A stretch of 64,000 nt of DNA from Lactobacillus sp. Sy-1 (GCF_019303535.1 NZ_JACCIU010000001.1:1240001-1304000), one strand, 5' to 3'; counted from the stretch's first letter, positions 48,318 through 56,840 are shown. Numbers and translations are program-made. The notes: generated by a model not told the origin, from the sequence alone.

Positions 48318-48755
48318 TCACCCCGTTTTTAATCTTGATTGTGCACTAAAGACTGCCCCATTTTGCATTTCAATAGTAGTGGTTAAAATTTCCTTATGGT
48401 AGCGCCACTTGACATTCTGCACGCCATCCATCAGTGGAACGTACCCCCCGTGGTTAGTGGTCATTTTAATGCTATTTTTCGCTAGGGAAATGAGGTATCG
48501 TTTCCCATTGGCCTTGAGTACCAGGTGGTCATCATCGATATCCACGAATTGGAACTGGTATTCCTTAGATTCCACCATGCGCAAGTATAGATGAAATGCC
48601 GTGAGGTTATTTTCTGACTGCCGTTGGGCTAGGGCCATTTTAATAACGAGTCCACAAAGCGAGATAACGATTGCCGCAACCATCAGTGTGATCACGCCCT
48701 CAACGATTGTGAACCCGGTCCTCAGTGCGTGCCTTTTCCAAAATAATTTGCTCAT
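48318..48755 (-). CDS. comGF: Competence pseudopilin ComGF
   Basis: 145-residue minor pseudopilin of the transformation pilus. Prepilin segment RTGFTIVEGVITLMVAAIVI (cited as TGFTIVEGVITLMV) with cleavage G-F and Glu at +5, then a C-terminal domain with QFVDIDDDHLVLKANGKRYL and MTTNHGGYVPLMDGV, which fits ComGF. ATG 48755 overlaps comGE, with GGGAG 5 nt upstream. Confidence 0.88.
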   Translation of the reverse strand: MSKLFWKRHALRTGFTIVEGVITLMVAAIVISLCGLVIKMALAQRQSENNLTAFHLYLRMVESKEYQFQFVDIDDDHLVLKANGKRYLISLAKNSIKMTTNHGGYVPLMDGVQNVKWRYHKEILTTTIEMQNGAVFSAQSRLKTG

Positions 48756-48906
48756 ATTTCTCCCGACTCTGCTCCATTCTGACCCGACTTACAGCTAATT
48801 GGGTATTAAACGTCCGCAATACCGAACTGTAAAGCCCAATCCCACCACTAATAATCATTAAAGCCAGTAATGAATCAGCTAACATAAAGCCCCTTCTATT
48901 CTTCAT
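48700..48906 (-). CDS. comGE: Competence pseudopilin ComGE
   Basis: 68 residues, short. N-terminal NRRGFMLADSLLALMIISGG is a prepilin-type leader (G-F cleavage, Asp at +5), followed by a helical tail RVRMEQSREKYEQIILEKAR. Overlaps comGD by 11 nt and comGF by 56 nt, typical of this compact operon. Confidence 0.85.
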   Translation of the reverse strand: MKNRRGFMLADSLLALMIISGGIGLYSSVLRTFNTQLAVSRVRMEQSREKYEQIILEKARTEDRVHNR

Positions 48907-49333
48907 ATTTAATTCTATATACCCCCCATCCCAACTGAAACGTTTGTTTAATCGTTTTTTGGTAGTTATCAGACTTGAAATAAACCGTTTTGGGACTAAC
49001 GTGGCCAGCTTTTCTAATTCGTACTGTGGATTTATTTTGAACGGCTAGTAATCCCTTGGGGTAGTTAATTTGAGCTGCTTGATAATCGTGATCATGGTAA
49101 ATAAATTGGACCGACCGGGTAAAAAACGTGACCGTTACCTCCGAATTATTTTCAACCGCAAACCGTTCTGAAAACTGCCAATGTTTTTGAAACGATTGCC
49201 AAAAGTACCGTTCCTGGACCCGCCCCACGTTGTAACTCCGAACTGCAAACACCCCCATCGCTAGCACCAATCCTGCAATCACTAATACGATCAACGATTC
49301 TAAGACCGTAAATGCACTCCTACTTTTCGGCAT
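48896..49333 (-). CDS. comGD: Competence pseudopilin ComGD
   Basis: 145 residues with the start placed at ATG 49333. The frame is open to 49435 but only the internal Met gives a normal leader: PKSRSAFTVLESLIVLVIAG, with cleavage before Phe and Glu at +5. The C-terminal beta-rich domain (ARGKV-like VQNKSTVRIRKAGHVSPKT) fits ComGD. It overlaps comGC by 14 nt and has no separate ribosome site, so it depends on coupling. Confidence 0.86.
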   Translation of the reverse strand: MPKSRSAFTVLESLIVLVIAGLVLAMGVFAVRSYNVGRVQERYFWQSFQKHWQFSERFAVENNSEVTVTFFTRSVQFIYHDHDYQAAQINYPKGLLAVQNKSTVRIRKAGHVSPKTVYFKSDNYQKTIKQTFQLGWGVYRIKYEE

Positions 49334-49634
49334 TATTATTAACGATTCTAATGCCATTTTTCTGTGCTTGCCGAGCTTGCTTCTCACTGAGGTATCCCTT
49401 ATTGACGAGTAGCCCGTACGTAACGTTATTATCATCAGTATTTTCGTTCAAGTAGCTATCAATTTGGGTTTGAATCACCGACTCCATTGCAGTGCCGTGA
49501 ATGGTTTTAGCGTTATTGCGTTGGTTGGTTAAATTGGGAATGACGATTAAAATCAACAATGAGATGATGAATAAAACAATTGTCATTTCAATTAGGGTAA
49601 ACGCACTTCGGTGGCCTTTAAATTTAATTTTCAT
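49320..49634 (-). CDS. comGC: Major competence pseudopilin ComGC
   Basis: 104 residues, main subunit of the DNA-uptake pilus. Leader KFKGHRSAFTLIEMTIVL with cleavage before Phe and Glu at +5, then hydrophobic FIISLLILIVIPNL. C-terminal TYGLLVNKGYLSEKQARQA is the conserved ComGC end. ATG directly overlaps the comGB stop. Confidence 0.94.
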   Translation of the reverse strand: MKIKFKGHRSAFTLIEMTIVLFIISLLILIVIPNLTNQRNNAKTIHGTAMESVIQTQIDSYLNENTDDNNVTYGLLVNKGYLSEKQARQAQKNGIRIVNNNAEK

Positions 49635-50620
49635 TAGTTATAAACCTCACTTAACGTATCGTACATTGGTAACAACATATTTAAATAGGTGATCACAATC
49701 AAGCCCCCAATTAAAACAAAGATAATTGGTTGGACAATTGAAATCAGCCGTTGCGACTGGGTCCACATTCGATCGAAAGATAGCTTGGCGTATGCGGTTA
49801 ACTTCTTTGCCAATACTTGAATCCGATCACCGTGATCGAAGAATAGTGCAGCTTCATCCGGCAAAAAAGCATGTTGTTTGATAATTTGGCTAACTGGCAC
49901 CCCCGCCTCAATTGTTTCTTGCAACTCTAATCCCACTTCATAAAAGATTGAATTTGGTGGAAATCGTTTCATTAACTCCGCAATCGATCTGGCTTCTAAA
50001 CCACTTGCTAACAGTAACGACACGTTGCTTGCAAAAAAGTAGGCATAGTAGGCCCTAATAATCGGTCCAATTAATGGAACCCGTGCAAATAGCTCCGCTT
50101 TTTTGATGCGAGGCTGTTGTTTTAGCCACCAACCAAGCGCTGCGACTACTAGCATAAGGGGCGGCAATAAAAACCAGCCCCAATTAAACGAATTACTTGC
50201 AGGAGCTTGATCGCCAATCATACTTAACTGAGGGGTAACAAATAGCTTGATTCCAACTAGGATGACCATTAATAACCCGATTAGGAAAAAAGGATAGACT
50301 AATAGCGCTCGAAGCTTGCCCTGCTGTTTATTTCGTTCGTTAATGAACCCTTGAATTCCGCGCATGGTTTCGACTAGTTGACCATGTTGTTCCGCAATTT
50401 GAATTTGATTAATAATGTCAGTCGAAAATACCTCCTGAACCGCATCTGCAAATGTTTCACCATTTTGTAGCTGCTTTAAAATCTGCTCCGTAAACACCGT
50501 TTGGGTATCTAAATCGTTAATTAGTTGCATCGATTCCCCAATTGAAAAACCATTTTGTAACAAGGAATTCAACGATTCTAAGAAGCGGAGCTGCTTTGAA
50601 ATTGAAATTGACTTAGCCAT
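49634..50620 (-). CDS. comGB: Competence pilus membrane platform protein ComGB
   Basis: 328 residues from ATG 50620 (the longer frame uses a GTG inside comGA). GspF/PilC family: N-terminal cytoplasmic domain (FLESLNSLLQNGFSIGESM), helices at about 110-132, about 150-172 and 300-322, and a second repeat after LLLASGLEARSIAELMK. It overlaps comGA by 8 nt. Scaffold for pilus assembly in the membrane. Confidence 0.93.
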   Translation of the reverse strand: MAKSISISKQLRFLESLNSLLQNGFSIGESMQLINDLDTQTVFTEQILKQLQNGETFADAVQEVFSTDIINQIQIAEQHGQLVETMRGIQGFINERNKQQGKLRALLVYPFFLIGLLMVILVGIKLFVTPQLSMIGDQAPASNSFNWGWFLLPPLMLVVAALGWWLKQQPRIKKAELFARVPLIGPIIRAYYAYFFASNVSLLLASGLEARSIAELMKRFPPNSIFYEVGLELQETIEAGVPVSQIIKQHAFLPDEAALFFDHGDRIQVLAKKLTAYAKLSFDRMWTQSQRLISIVQPIIFVLIGGLIVITYLNMLLPMYDTLSEVYN

Positions 50621-51593
50621 ACCACACCCGCGTTCTTTCCGTGGCACTGATTTGATTTTCAGCCACTAATTGATTCAGATCAGATTGCCAGGCTTGAATT
50701 GACTGTTCAGCATCAATCCGTTGGTCAAAAATATCGGTTGCCGTTACCGAATTTAACAGGGCCTGAATATTTCCATTTTTATCCCTCAATAACCGCTGGT
50801 AAGCAATCACATTCAGCGCTTGAACTAAATAATCCTTCTTGACCCCCAAGTTAGTAAGCCGCTCCACCACCCCTAGCGGTGTCTTAGCGTGCAACGTCGT
50901 TAAAACTAAGTGCCCACTCAAGGCTGCCTGAACCGCTGCTTGGGCGGTGTCGCAGTCCCGAATTTCACCAATGATAAAAATATCCGGCCGGTTTCGCAAC
51001 CCCACCTTCAAAAGGTCTTGGTAGCTCATCAATGCCTCTTGATTTACCTGCAACTGCAAAAAGCTTGGTTCATAAACTTCAACCGGATCTTCAATCGTCA
51101 TGACCATTTGCTCTTCACTATATTCACGAGCTAGATGGTAAATCGTAGTGGTTTTCCCGGAACCAGTGGGACCGGCAAAAACAATCAAACCGCGCTGGTT
51201 AGCCCGGGCCTTTAGGGCCTCGTATTGAGCCGGCTTAAAAAACCGTGTGGTGTGGTTAGAAAGCGGATAAATCAGCCTGATTACCAATGCTTCGCGCCCC
51301 TTAAAGTCCCCAACTGTTGAGAATCGTAAGTAACATTGCCGTTCGGATTGGGTCCATTCCATCGCTCCTACCTGGGGTCTACGGTGTTCGCTAATTAACA
51401 TGTTCCCGTTATATTTAAAGTAATTAATCACTTTCAAGCCAATTGATTTAGAAAGCGACTTAATCGCAATCATTTGATTGTGATGATGTCTTTCCACCAC
51501 GTAGTGTGTATGCTTAGGAATGATATAAACATCAGCAGAACGGGTATCGTAAGCTTCCGTTAAAATATCATTCATTAAGGTTTGAATATCCAA
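50613..51593 (-). CDS. comGA: Competence pilus assembly ATPase ComGA
   Basis: 326 residues of the GspE/PilB type II secretion ATPase family. Walker A IVFAGPTGSGKTTTIYH (about residues 130-146), Asp box MTIEDPVEVY, Walker B FIIGEIRDCDTAQAAV and His box LSGHLVLTTLHAKT. Start is placed at TTG 51593, with AAGGAGG 8 nt upstream; the earlier TTG at 51614 lies before that site. First gene of the com operon. Confidence 0.95.
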   Translation of the reverse strand: MDIQTLMNDILTEAYDTRSADVYIIPKHTHYVVERHHHNQMIAIKSLSKSIGLKVINYFKYNGNMLISEHRRPQVGAMEWTQSERQCYLRFSTVGDFKGREALVIRLIYPLSNHTTRFFKPAQYEALKARANQRGLIVFAGPTGSGKTTTIYHLAREYSEEQMVMTIEDPVEVYEPSFLQLQVNQEALMSYQDLLKVGLRNRPDIFIIGEIRDCDTAQAAVQAALSGHLVLTTLHAKTPLGVVERLTNLGVKKDYLVQALNVIAYQRLLRDKNGNIQALLNSVTATDIFDQRIDAEQSIQAWQSDLNQLVAENQISATERTRVWYG

Positions 51594-51616
51594 TCTATCA
51601 CCCTCCTTAATCAATA

Positions 51617-51624
51617 ATTACGTA
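51617..51624 (-). promoter_or_regulatory. Candidate competence (ComX/SigH-type) -10 box
   Basis: Minus strand TACGTAAT, similar at 6 of 8 positions to the streptococcal com box TACGAATA, about 24 nt before the comGA start. No standard sigma-A hexamer pair fits in the 60-nt gap after the yebC terminator. Confidence 0.35.
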
Positions 51625-51649
51625 AGGGCGTTCAATTATTTTTTTCAAA

Positions 51650-51692
51650 ATAAAAAAGGTCCAACCAACTAATTAGTTGATTGAACCTTTGG
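51650..51692 (-). terminator. Terminator of yebC
   Basis: AAGGTTCAATCAAC and GTTGGTTGGACCTT form a 14-bp stem with two non-Watson-Crick positions around TAATTA, followed by TTTTTTATTTT. Confidence 0.88.
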
Positions 51693-51710
51693 AAATTCGA
51701 TTTAAATTAA

Positions 51711-52445
51711 TTATTCAACGTTATCTGGTAATTCAGCGGCTTCGTAAACATCTTGAACGTCATCGTTTTCAGAGAGTTCATCGATTAAGCCAGTGTATTG
51801 AGATAACTTAGCTTCTGGAACTTCAGTCGTCGTATTTGGAATCATCTTTACTTCAGCGGTGTCCAAATCGTACTTATCTTGAAGCGCATCCCTAACTGCT
51901 TGCATGCTTGATGGGTCAGTGAAAACTTCAAAGCGGTCGTCACTAGCCTTCATATCATCAGCACCAGCATCTAAGGCGTCCATTAGCATCGTATCTTCAT
52001 CCACATCTAAACCATCGCGAAGAATGACAATGTAACCCTTCCGATCGAATAGGTATGAAACAGAACCAGAAGCACCCAATGAACCACCATGGTGAGTAAA
52101 TGCAGACCGAATTGCAGAAGCAGTCCGGTTCTTGTTATCAGTCAAGGCGGAAACCATTACAGCAGTTCCACCAGGTCCATAACCTTCGTAAGTAATTTCT
52201 TCGAACTTAGCTCCACCAACACCGGAAGCCTTGTCCAAAGCACGTTGAACGTTAGCCTTTGGCATATTAGCAGCCTTAGCCTTGTCCATTTCTAATCGTA
52301 ATTGAGGGTTACCGTCTGGATCAACCCCACCAGCTTTAGCAGCTTGGTATAAGTTACGTGATATTTTTTGGAAAATCTTTCCACGCTTAGCATCTTGAGC
52401 ACCTTTACGTCCCTGGATGTTATGCCATTTTGAATGTCCTGACAT
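51711..52445 (-). CDS. yebC: YebC/PmpR family protein
   Basis: 244 residues of the YebC/TACO1 family, studied both as a transcriptional regulator and as a ribosome-associated factor helping translation of proline stretches. N-terminal [21 protein letters not shown] is diagnostic (cited as [18 protein letters not shown]); then [33 protein letters not shown] and the C-terminal [11 protein letters not shown]. Complete, monocistronic, strong promoter. Confidence 0.95.
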   Translation of the reverse strand: MSGHSKWHNIQGRKGAQDAKRGKIFQKISRNLYQAAKAGGVDPDGNPQLRLEMDKAKAANMPKANVQRALDKASGVGGAKFEEITYEGYGPGGTAVMVSALTDNKNRTASAIRSAFTHHGGSLGASGSVSYLFDRKGYIVILRDGLDVDEDTMLMDALDAGADDMKASDDRFEVFTDPSSMQAVRDALQDKYDLDTAEVKMIPNTTTEVPEAKLSQYTGLIDELSENDDVQDVYEAAELPDNVE

Positions 52446-52490
52446 AAATTAAGCACTCCTCTCTTATAGTCCTAAAATTAAACAATTATA

Positions 52491-52519
52491 ATTATATCAA
52501 TATCTAAAAAGCTAATCAA
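52491..52519 (-). promoter_or_regulatory. Promoter of yebC
   Basis: Minus strand TTGATT (52519-52514), 17-bp spacer, TATAAT (52496-52491) preceded by TGA. Confidence 0.8.
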
Positions 52520-52529
52520 GGTAGTGAAC

Positions 52530-53087
52530 CTAATCAACTACTTTTGCTCCCAAACAATTTTGAAAGTGATTTAAAGCCCAATCCTGCGCTGCCTTTGATA
52601 AAGTAGCAACACAATCACGGTGAACAACTAAATTATAACACTTATTGTAAGCATCAACGGCCGTATGGAGAACACAAATATCGGTACATACCCCGGTTAA
52701 GTGCAGGGTATCAACACGGCGTTCCCGTAACCGCAGGTCTAAATCTGTCCCCGCAAACGAACTATAGCGGGTCTTATCAAATCGAAGAACCCTTTCAGCC
52801 GATTGGTTTTGTTGGTACCAATCGTTAACGCTCCCGAATAATTCACTGCCCCACGTTCCACGAACGTTATGGGGTGGGTATAACTTGGCTTCTGGGTGGT
52901 AAGGGTCATTCGGCTTATGAACATCCGTTGGGAAGTAAATCCAGGATCCTTGTTCATGCATCGTAGTTGCTAAACTAGCAATCGAATCAGATAGAGCCTG
53001 GGCAGGCGCCCCACAGGTCAACGCTCCGTTATCAGCAACAAAGTCATTGGTATAATCAATAATCAGTAGTGCTTCATTTGTTTTCAT
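52530..53087 (-). CDS. Cysteine hydrolase of the isochorismatase/nicotinamidase family
   Basis: 185 residues. Catalytic triad pattern: Asp11 in LLIIDYTNDF, Lys near 104 in RFDKTRYSSF, and Cys near 138 in GVCTDICVLHTA. Metal-type residues DVHKPNDPYHPE and YPPH match nicotinamidase (PncA) better than isochorismatase. A likely role is nicotinamide deamidation to nicotinate for NAD salvage. Located 49 nt after ccpA in the same direction; no terminator between. Confidence 0.88.
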   Translation of the reverse strand: MKTNEALLIIDYTNDFVADNGALTCGAPAQALSDSIASLATTMHEQGSWIYFPTDVHKPNDPYHPEAKLYPPHNVRGTWGSELFGSVNDWYQQNQSAERVLRFDKTRYSSFAGTDLDLRLRERRVDTLHLTGVCTDICVLHTAVDAYNKCYNLVVHRDCVATLSKAAQDWALNHFQNCLGAKVVD

Positions 53088-53136
53088 GGTTTATCAATCC
53101 AATCTTATTTTAGAAGTATCAAGTTAGCTCGTTTGC

Positions 53137-54138
53137 TTACTTAGTTGAGTTCCGATTCGTAATCCGATGGGCAAGCACCACGTTCTTGCGGTTTACATCA
53201 TCGTGGTCCATTAACTTCGTCAATAGTCGCATTGCCACGGCTCCAATGTCATAGAGCGGCTGGGTAATTGACGATAATTGAGGACGAACGACCCTTGTAA
53301 ACTTCGTGTCGTTGCCGGTAATAATTTGAAAATCAGCAGGCACCTGAACCGCAGCATCGGTCAATCCATTTAAAATTCCAGCTGCCAGCTCATCATCACT
53401 GACAAAAACAGCTTGAACTCCCTTATCAACCAATTTAACAGCTAGATCATATCCAGACTGGTAACTTTCATCAGTTTCAAAGATTCGTTGGTCATCAAAG
53501 GATAAATTATTTTGAGCTAACCCCTTTTGGTACCCAACCAATCGGTAATCACGGTTAATCGAATATTTAAGGGAGCCACATACTAACCCAATTTGGTCAC
53601 AACCAGCCTTTGCAAGCAAGTCAATGGCCTCCACAACCGCAGATTGATAGTCGATATTGACACTTGCTTCGGTTTGATCCTTACTGATTGTTCCTGCTAG
53701 CACCACCGGAATCGAAGCATTATTAAATGCTTTTCTAAGTTCGACAGTAACATCGCGACCCATAAAAACAATCCCATCCACCTGCTTCGTCATTAAGGTG
53801 TTAAAGACCTGGCGTTCCCGATCCTTATTTCCATCAGAACTAGCCAGAATAATGTTATATTTATACATTGCTGCAATGTCATCAATTCCACGAGCTAATT
53901 CAGAAAAATAGACATTGGTAACATCAGGGATAATTACCCCGACCGTAGTTGTCCTCTTACTAGCCAAACCCCTTGCTACCGCATTCGGATGGTAATTTAA
54001 TTTTTTAATTACGCTCAACACCTTATCGCGCGTGTTCTTGCGTACGTTACTATTTCCATTTACCACCCTGGAGACCGTTGCCATTGAAACATGCGCTTCG
54101 CGAGCAACATCATATATGGTAACCGTTTGTTTTTCCAT
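53137..54138 (-). CDS. ccpA: Catabolite control protein A
   Basis: 333-residue LacI/GalR regulator, global carbon catabolite control with HPr-Ser-P as corepressor. LacI HTH at the N terminus (TIYDVAREAHVSMATVSRVVN, cited as VAREAHVSMATVSRVVNG), hinge with HPNAVARGLASKRTTTVGV, then periplasmic-binding-protein fold (IPDVTNVYFSELARGID). ATG at 54138 with GAAGG upstream. Its own promoter holds a cre-like site. Confidence 0.95.
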   Translation of the reverse strand: MEKQTVTIYDVAREAHVSMATVSRVVNGNSNVRKNTRDKVLSVIKKLNYHPNAVARGLASKRTTTVGVIIPDVTNVYFSELARGIDDIAAMYKYNIILASSDGNKDRERQVFNTLMTKQVDGIVFMGRDVTVELRKAFNNASIPVVLAGTISKDQTEASVNIDYQSAVVEAIDLLAKAGCDQIGLVCGSLKYSINRDYRLVGYQKGLAQNNLSFDDQRIFETDESYQSGYDLAVKLVDKGVQAVFVSDDELAAGILNGLTDAAVQVPADFQIITGNDTKFTRVVRPQLSSITQPLYDIGAVAMRLLTKLMDHDDVNRKNVVLAHRITNRNSTK

Positions 54139-54159
54139 GAAATAGCCTTCCTTTACTTT

Positions 54160-54175
54160 ATAATAGCGCTTACAT
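54160..54175 (-). promoter_or_regulatory. cre-like site in the ccpA promoter
   Basis: Minus strand ATGTAAGCGCTATTAT matches the cre consensus WTGNAANCGNWNNCWW except for the final C. It lies just after the -10, so CcpA bound here would block transcription of its own gene. Confidence 0.65.
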
Positions 54176-54202
54176 ATAAGTTAATATATTTTAATATAAC
54201 AA
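54174..54202 (-). promoter_or_regulatory. Promoter of ccpA
   Basis: Minus strand TTGTTA (54202-54197), 17-bp spacer, TTATAT (54179-54174). Confidence 0.6.
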
Positions 54203-54231
54203 ATATCACTACTGCAAGCAATTTATATACG

Positions 54232-54266
54232 TAAAAAAGCACCCCACTTCAACTGGGATGCTTTCA
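54232..54266 (-). terminator. Terminator of the ytxH-like gene
   Basis: Minus strand AAAGCATCCCA / TGGGGTGCTTT around GTTGAAG, then TTTTTT. Confidence 0.88.
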
Positions 54267-54287
54267 AAAAGGTTAAGTATAGTAACA

Positions 54288-54758
54288 CTATTTGGATGTT
54301 CCATTTGGATAAAAGGTTTCAACCTTTTTATCATTTTTAAACACATCATCAGCATTAACAACGATGTCGTCTTGAGCATCTTCTGATGTATTATGCAACT
54401 CGTCTCTAAGTCGATCAGCAGCCGTGTGAAATTGAGTCGTGTTGCTTTCATCGTTATCATCATCAGTTGCTTCATTAAATCGATCGTTAATCTTATCAGT
54501 TGCAGAATTAAAGGCTTGCTTAGCATTATCAGTAACTTCACTGGTTTTCTTGCCTAATGATTCTCTGGCATCTGAAAGAGCATCATTAGCGTAAAATGCG
54601 TAATCAACAGCACGATCCTTTAAATCGTGAGCGGCATTGTTTGCCTTAGTAACTAATTCCTTTTGCTTGGCTGGGTCTAAGCGCTTAAATGCAAAATAAG
54701 CGGCTGCACCAGTTAATCCTAAAAATAAACCAAATCCGAATCCTGCTTTTTTACTCAT
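54288..54758 (-). CDS. YtxH domain-containing envelope protein
   Basis: 156 residues from ATG 54758 (AGAGGTG upstream). One N-terminal membrane helix with glycine-rich GFGFGLFLGLTGAAAYFAF, then a long charged, helical region (KELVTKANNAAHDLKDRA) and an acidic C-terminal part (ATDDDNDESN). This is the YtxH/general stress family, usually next to a DUF948 gene as here. No enzymatic motif. Confidence 0.85.
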   Translation of the reverse strand: MSKKAGFGFGLFLGLTGAAAYFAFKRLDPAKQKELVTKANNAAHDLKDRAVDYAFYANDALSDARESLGKKTSEVTDNAKQAFNSATDKINDRFNEATDDDNDESNTTQFHTAADRLRDELHNTSEDAQDDIVVNADDVFKNDKKVETFYPNGTSK

Positions 54759-54779
54759 AATAAACACCTCTAAAATTGA

Positions 54780-55169
54780 TTATTTTTTACTTTTTTTCTT
54801 CTTATTTCCAAAAGCGGACTTGCCAACAAAACTCAATACTTTTGCACCGATACCCATTTTACCGCCGTTTTTTACCCGACTAGTAAGGTTTTTAGTGGAG
54901 TCGTTTAATTCTGAAACACTAACTCCCAAGTCTGCTGCTGCTTGGAATACTGGATCAATCGTATTAACCTTATCATTCAAATCTTTAAGCATTGAGTTAG
55001 AACTTGCCAATACCTTTTCAGTCTGACTAGAAAGAACGTCAATATCATTAGTAATTGATTTAAGGCTTTGGTTAACCTCGTTTAAAGTAGAAACCAACTT
55101 TAACAAAAAGACCCCAATAAAAATTACTAATAATAGAAAAGCTAGGGCAGCAATAATACCTGCAGTCAT
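54780..55169 (-). CDS. DUF948 (YoxC-like) membrane protein
   Basis: 129 residues from ATG 55169, with GGAGGGGG upstream; the longer frame runs through the leader. A single N-terminal helix IIAALAFLLLVIFIGVFLL is followed by a coiled-coil-like region (LVSTLNEVNQSLKSITNDID) and a basic end (GNKKKKSKK). Typical DUF948 layout; forms a two-gene unit with the YtxH-like gene. Function unknown, in some species linked to stress. Confidence 0.85.
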   Translation of the reverse strand: MTAGIIAALAFLLLVIFIGVFLLKLVSTLNEVNQSLKSITNDIDVLSSQTEKVLASSNSMLKDLNDKVNTIDPVFQAAADLGVSVSELNDSTKNLTSRVKNGGKMGIGAKVLSFVGKSAFGNKKKKSKK

Positions 55170-55210
55170 ATAAATTTCCCCCTCCCAAATAATTATTAAA
55201 CCTATAATTA

Positions 55211-55239
55211 AGAATATCATTTTAACCAATGTTTGACAA
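55211..55239 (-). promoter_or_regulatory. Promoter of the DUF948-YtxH operon
   Basis: Minus strand TTGTCA (55239-55234), 17-bp spacer, TATTCT (55216-55211). Confidence 0.65.
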
Positions 55240-55273
55240 TTAAAGTTAATTAGTAATTATCATTAAGAATTTG

Positions 55274-55282
55274 TGTTAAAAT
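55274..55282 (+). promoter_or_regulatory. Extended -10 promoter of the mscS-like gene
   Basis: TGTTAAAAT (TGn plus TAAAAT), 30 nt before the ATG. Confidence 0.55.
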
Positions 55283-55311
55283 ACGGTTATTCTATTAAGG
55301 GGGAATTATTA

Positions 55312-56199
55312 ATGATTGTCGCAGAATCTGTGATTACAAAGAATAGCTCGTTTATTCAAAAATACCTAGCAACATTTAAGTGGGATAAGATATTAAATAA
55401 TCTAACTAATACCATCTTTTCGGTTGTTGTCATCTCAATCTTCTTTATTATCATTAGTCGAGTGGGTAAATTTTTTATCAACAAGGGCTTTAAGCAATAT
55501 GGTAAAAGTAATAACACCAAGAATTCGAGCAAGCGAATCACGACTTTACACGTGGTTGCCAAAAACTCATTTCAATACGGATTAGTATTCTTCTGGGTTT
55601 ACTCAGTACTATCAGAGGTTGGGGTTCCAATTGGGACGTTACTAGCCAGTGCTAGTATCTTCAGTGTGGCAATCGGGATTGGGGCTCAAGGCCTGGTTAC
55701 CGATATCGTGACCGGATTTTTAATCCTATTTGAAAAGCAAATTGACGTTGGTGAATACGTCACCCTTACGTTAACAAATGGTGGTAGTATCGAAGGGACC
55801 GTTACTGGAGTCGCACTACGGACAACCGAATTAACCAGTTTTACTGGGTATGTTAACTACATTCCAAACCGGCAAATTGCCGCCATCACTAACCGGAACC
55901 GGAGTGAAACCAGAGCAATCATTCAAATTAGAATTGATGGAAACACCCCCGTTGAAAAGACAATTGATATTATTAACCGCATTAACGACGAAAACGTTAA
56001 GAAGTACCCTGATATTATTGCCGCACCAGACGTATGGGGCGCAACCAATACGCCTGATGGTAACGTTGCCATTCAAGTGAATATTGAAACTAAGAATGGT
56101 CAACAACTCTACATTCAACACCAATTCCTAGGATTATACCTAGATGCCATTTCAGACGCTGGCATTCAACTACCAAAGAGCCCATTAGTGCTTAACTAA
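55312..56199 (+). CDS. Small-conductance mechanosensitive channel (MscS family)
   Basis: 295 residues from ATG 55312 with AAGGGGG 9 nt upstream. Helices near residues 35-57 and 85-105, then the pore helix TM3: GTLLASASIFSVAIGIGAQG with Gly/Ala packing and LVTDIVTGFLILFEKQIDVGEYV, followed by the soluble beta domain with the MscS signature (VALRTTELTSFTGYVNYIPN, cited as TTELTSFTGYVNYIPNRQI). It resembles YkuT of Bacillus. Osmotic safety valve alongside MscL. Confidence 0.93.
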   Translation: MIVAESVITKNSSFIQKYLATFKWDKILNNLTNTIFSVVVISIFFIIISRVGKFFINKGFKQYGKSNNTKNSSKRITTLHVVAKNSFQYGLVFFWVYSVLSEVGVPIGTLLASASIFSVAIGIGAQGLVTDIVTGFLILFEKQIDVGEYVTLTLTNGGSIEGTVTGVALRTTELTSFTGYVNYIPNRQIAAITNRNRSETRAIIQIRIDGNTPVEKTIDIINRINDENVKKYPDIIAAPDVWGATNTPDGNVAIQVNIETKNGQQLYIQHQFLGLYLDAISDAGIQLPKSPLVLN

Positions 56200-56213
56200 T
56201 CAATAAACGAAAC

Positions 56214-56246
56214 CAAAAAAGTCGAACCTCAGTTCGACTTTTTTTA
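56214..56246. terminator. Bidirectional terminator (mscS-like and rdgB)
   Basis: AAAAAGTCGAAC / GTTCGACTTTTT, 12-bp stem with loop CTCA. Confidence 0.92.
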
Positions 56247-56840
56247 TTGGTTATTTTGCCACCACTCATCAATTTGTGAAACTAATTGACGGGTTGCTCG
56301 CCCGCGGTGACTAATTGAATTTTTTTGATCATCGCTCATTTCACCCATCGTCATCTTCATTTCAGGAACATAGAATAACGGGTCGTAGCCAAAGCCACTC
56401 GTCCCACGCGGTGCATCCAAGATTTCACCATGAATATCGCCGTTTACAACTAGCTTTGCTCCACTGGGCTTAATAAGAACTAGGCAGGTTCTAAAGATGG
56501 CTGAACGGTCCTGTTTGCCAACCAAATTAGCCAATAGCTTACGGTTATTAGCCTCATCATCGTGATCACCCGCATACCGTGCAGAGTAAACGCCCGGCTG
56601 GTTGTTAAGCACCGCCACTTGAAGCCCAGAATCATCAGCTAAAACGGGTTTGCCAGTAATATTAGCAACCGTTTGCGCCTTAATCGTAGCGTTTTGTTCA
56701 AATGTGGTTCCGTTTTCATCAATTTCACCAATCGCTGGAAAGTCAGCCAGGGTTTTAATTTCAAACCCGTGCGGAGCAAGCATTTCCTTAAATTCACGTG
56801 CCTTATTCGGGTTGTTAGTTGCGATAATTAAGTCCGTCAT
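56244..56840 (-). CDS. rdgB: XTP/dITP diphosphatase
   Basis: Removes non-canonical purine triphosphates (XTP, dITP, dHapTP) from the pool. 198 residues, HAM1 family. Motifs: LIIATNNPNKAREFKEML at the start, FEQNATIKAQ, VLADDSGLQVAVLNNQPGVYSARYAG, GFGYDPLFYVPE and SHRGRATRQL at the end. Lies 1 nt after murI in one operon, a conserved pair. Confidence 0.96.
   Translation of the reverse strand: MTDLIIATNNPNKAREFKEMLAPHGFEIKTLADFPAIGEIDENGTTFEQNATIKAQTVANITGKPVLADDSGLQVAVLNNQPGVYSARYAGDHDDEANNRKLLANLVGKQDRSAIFRTCLVLIKPSGAKLVVNGDIHGEILDAPRGTSGFGYDPLFYVPEMKMTMGEMSDDQKNSISHRGRATRQLVSQIDEWWQNNQ

Noticed and set aside
54209-54541. Minus-strand open frame of 110 codons rich in Leu, Met and Thr
   Set aside because: Runs through the ytxH-like gene and its terminator in a shifted frame with no family resemblance.
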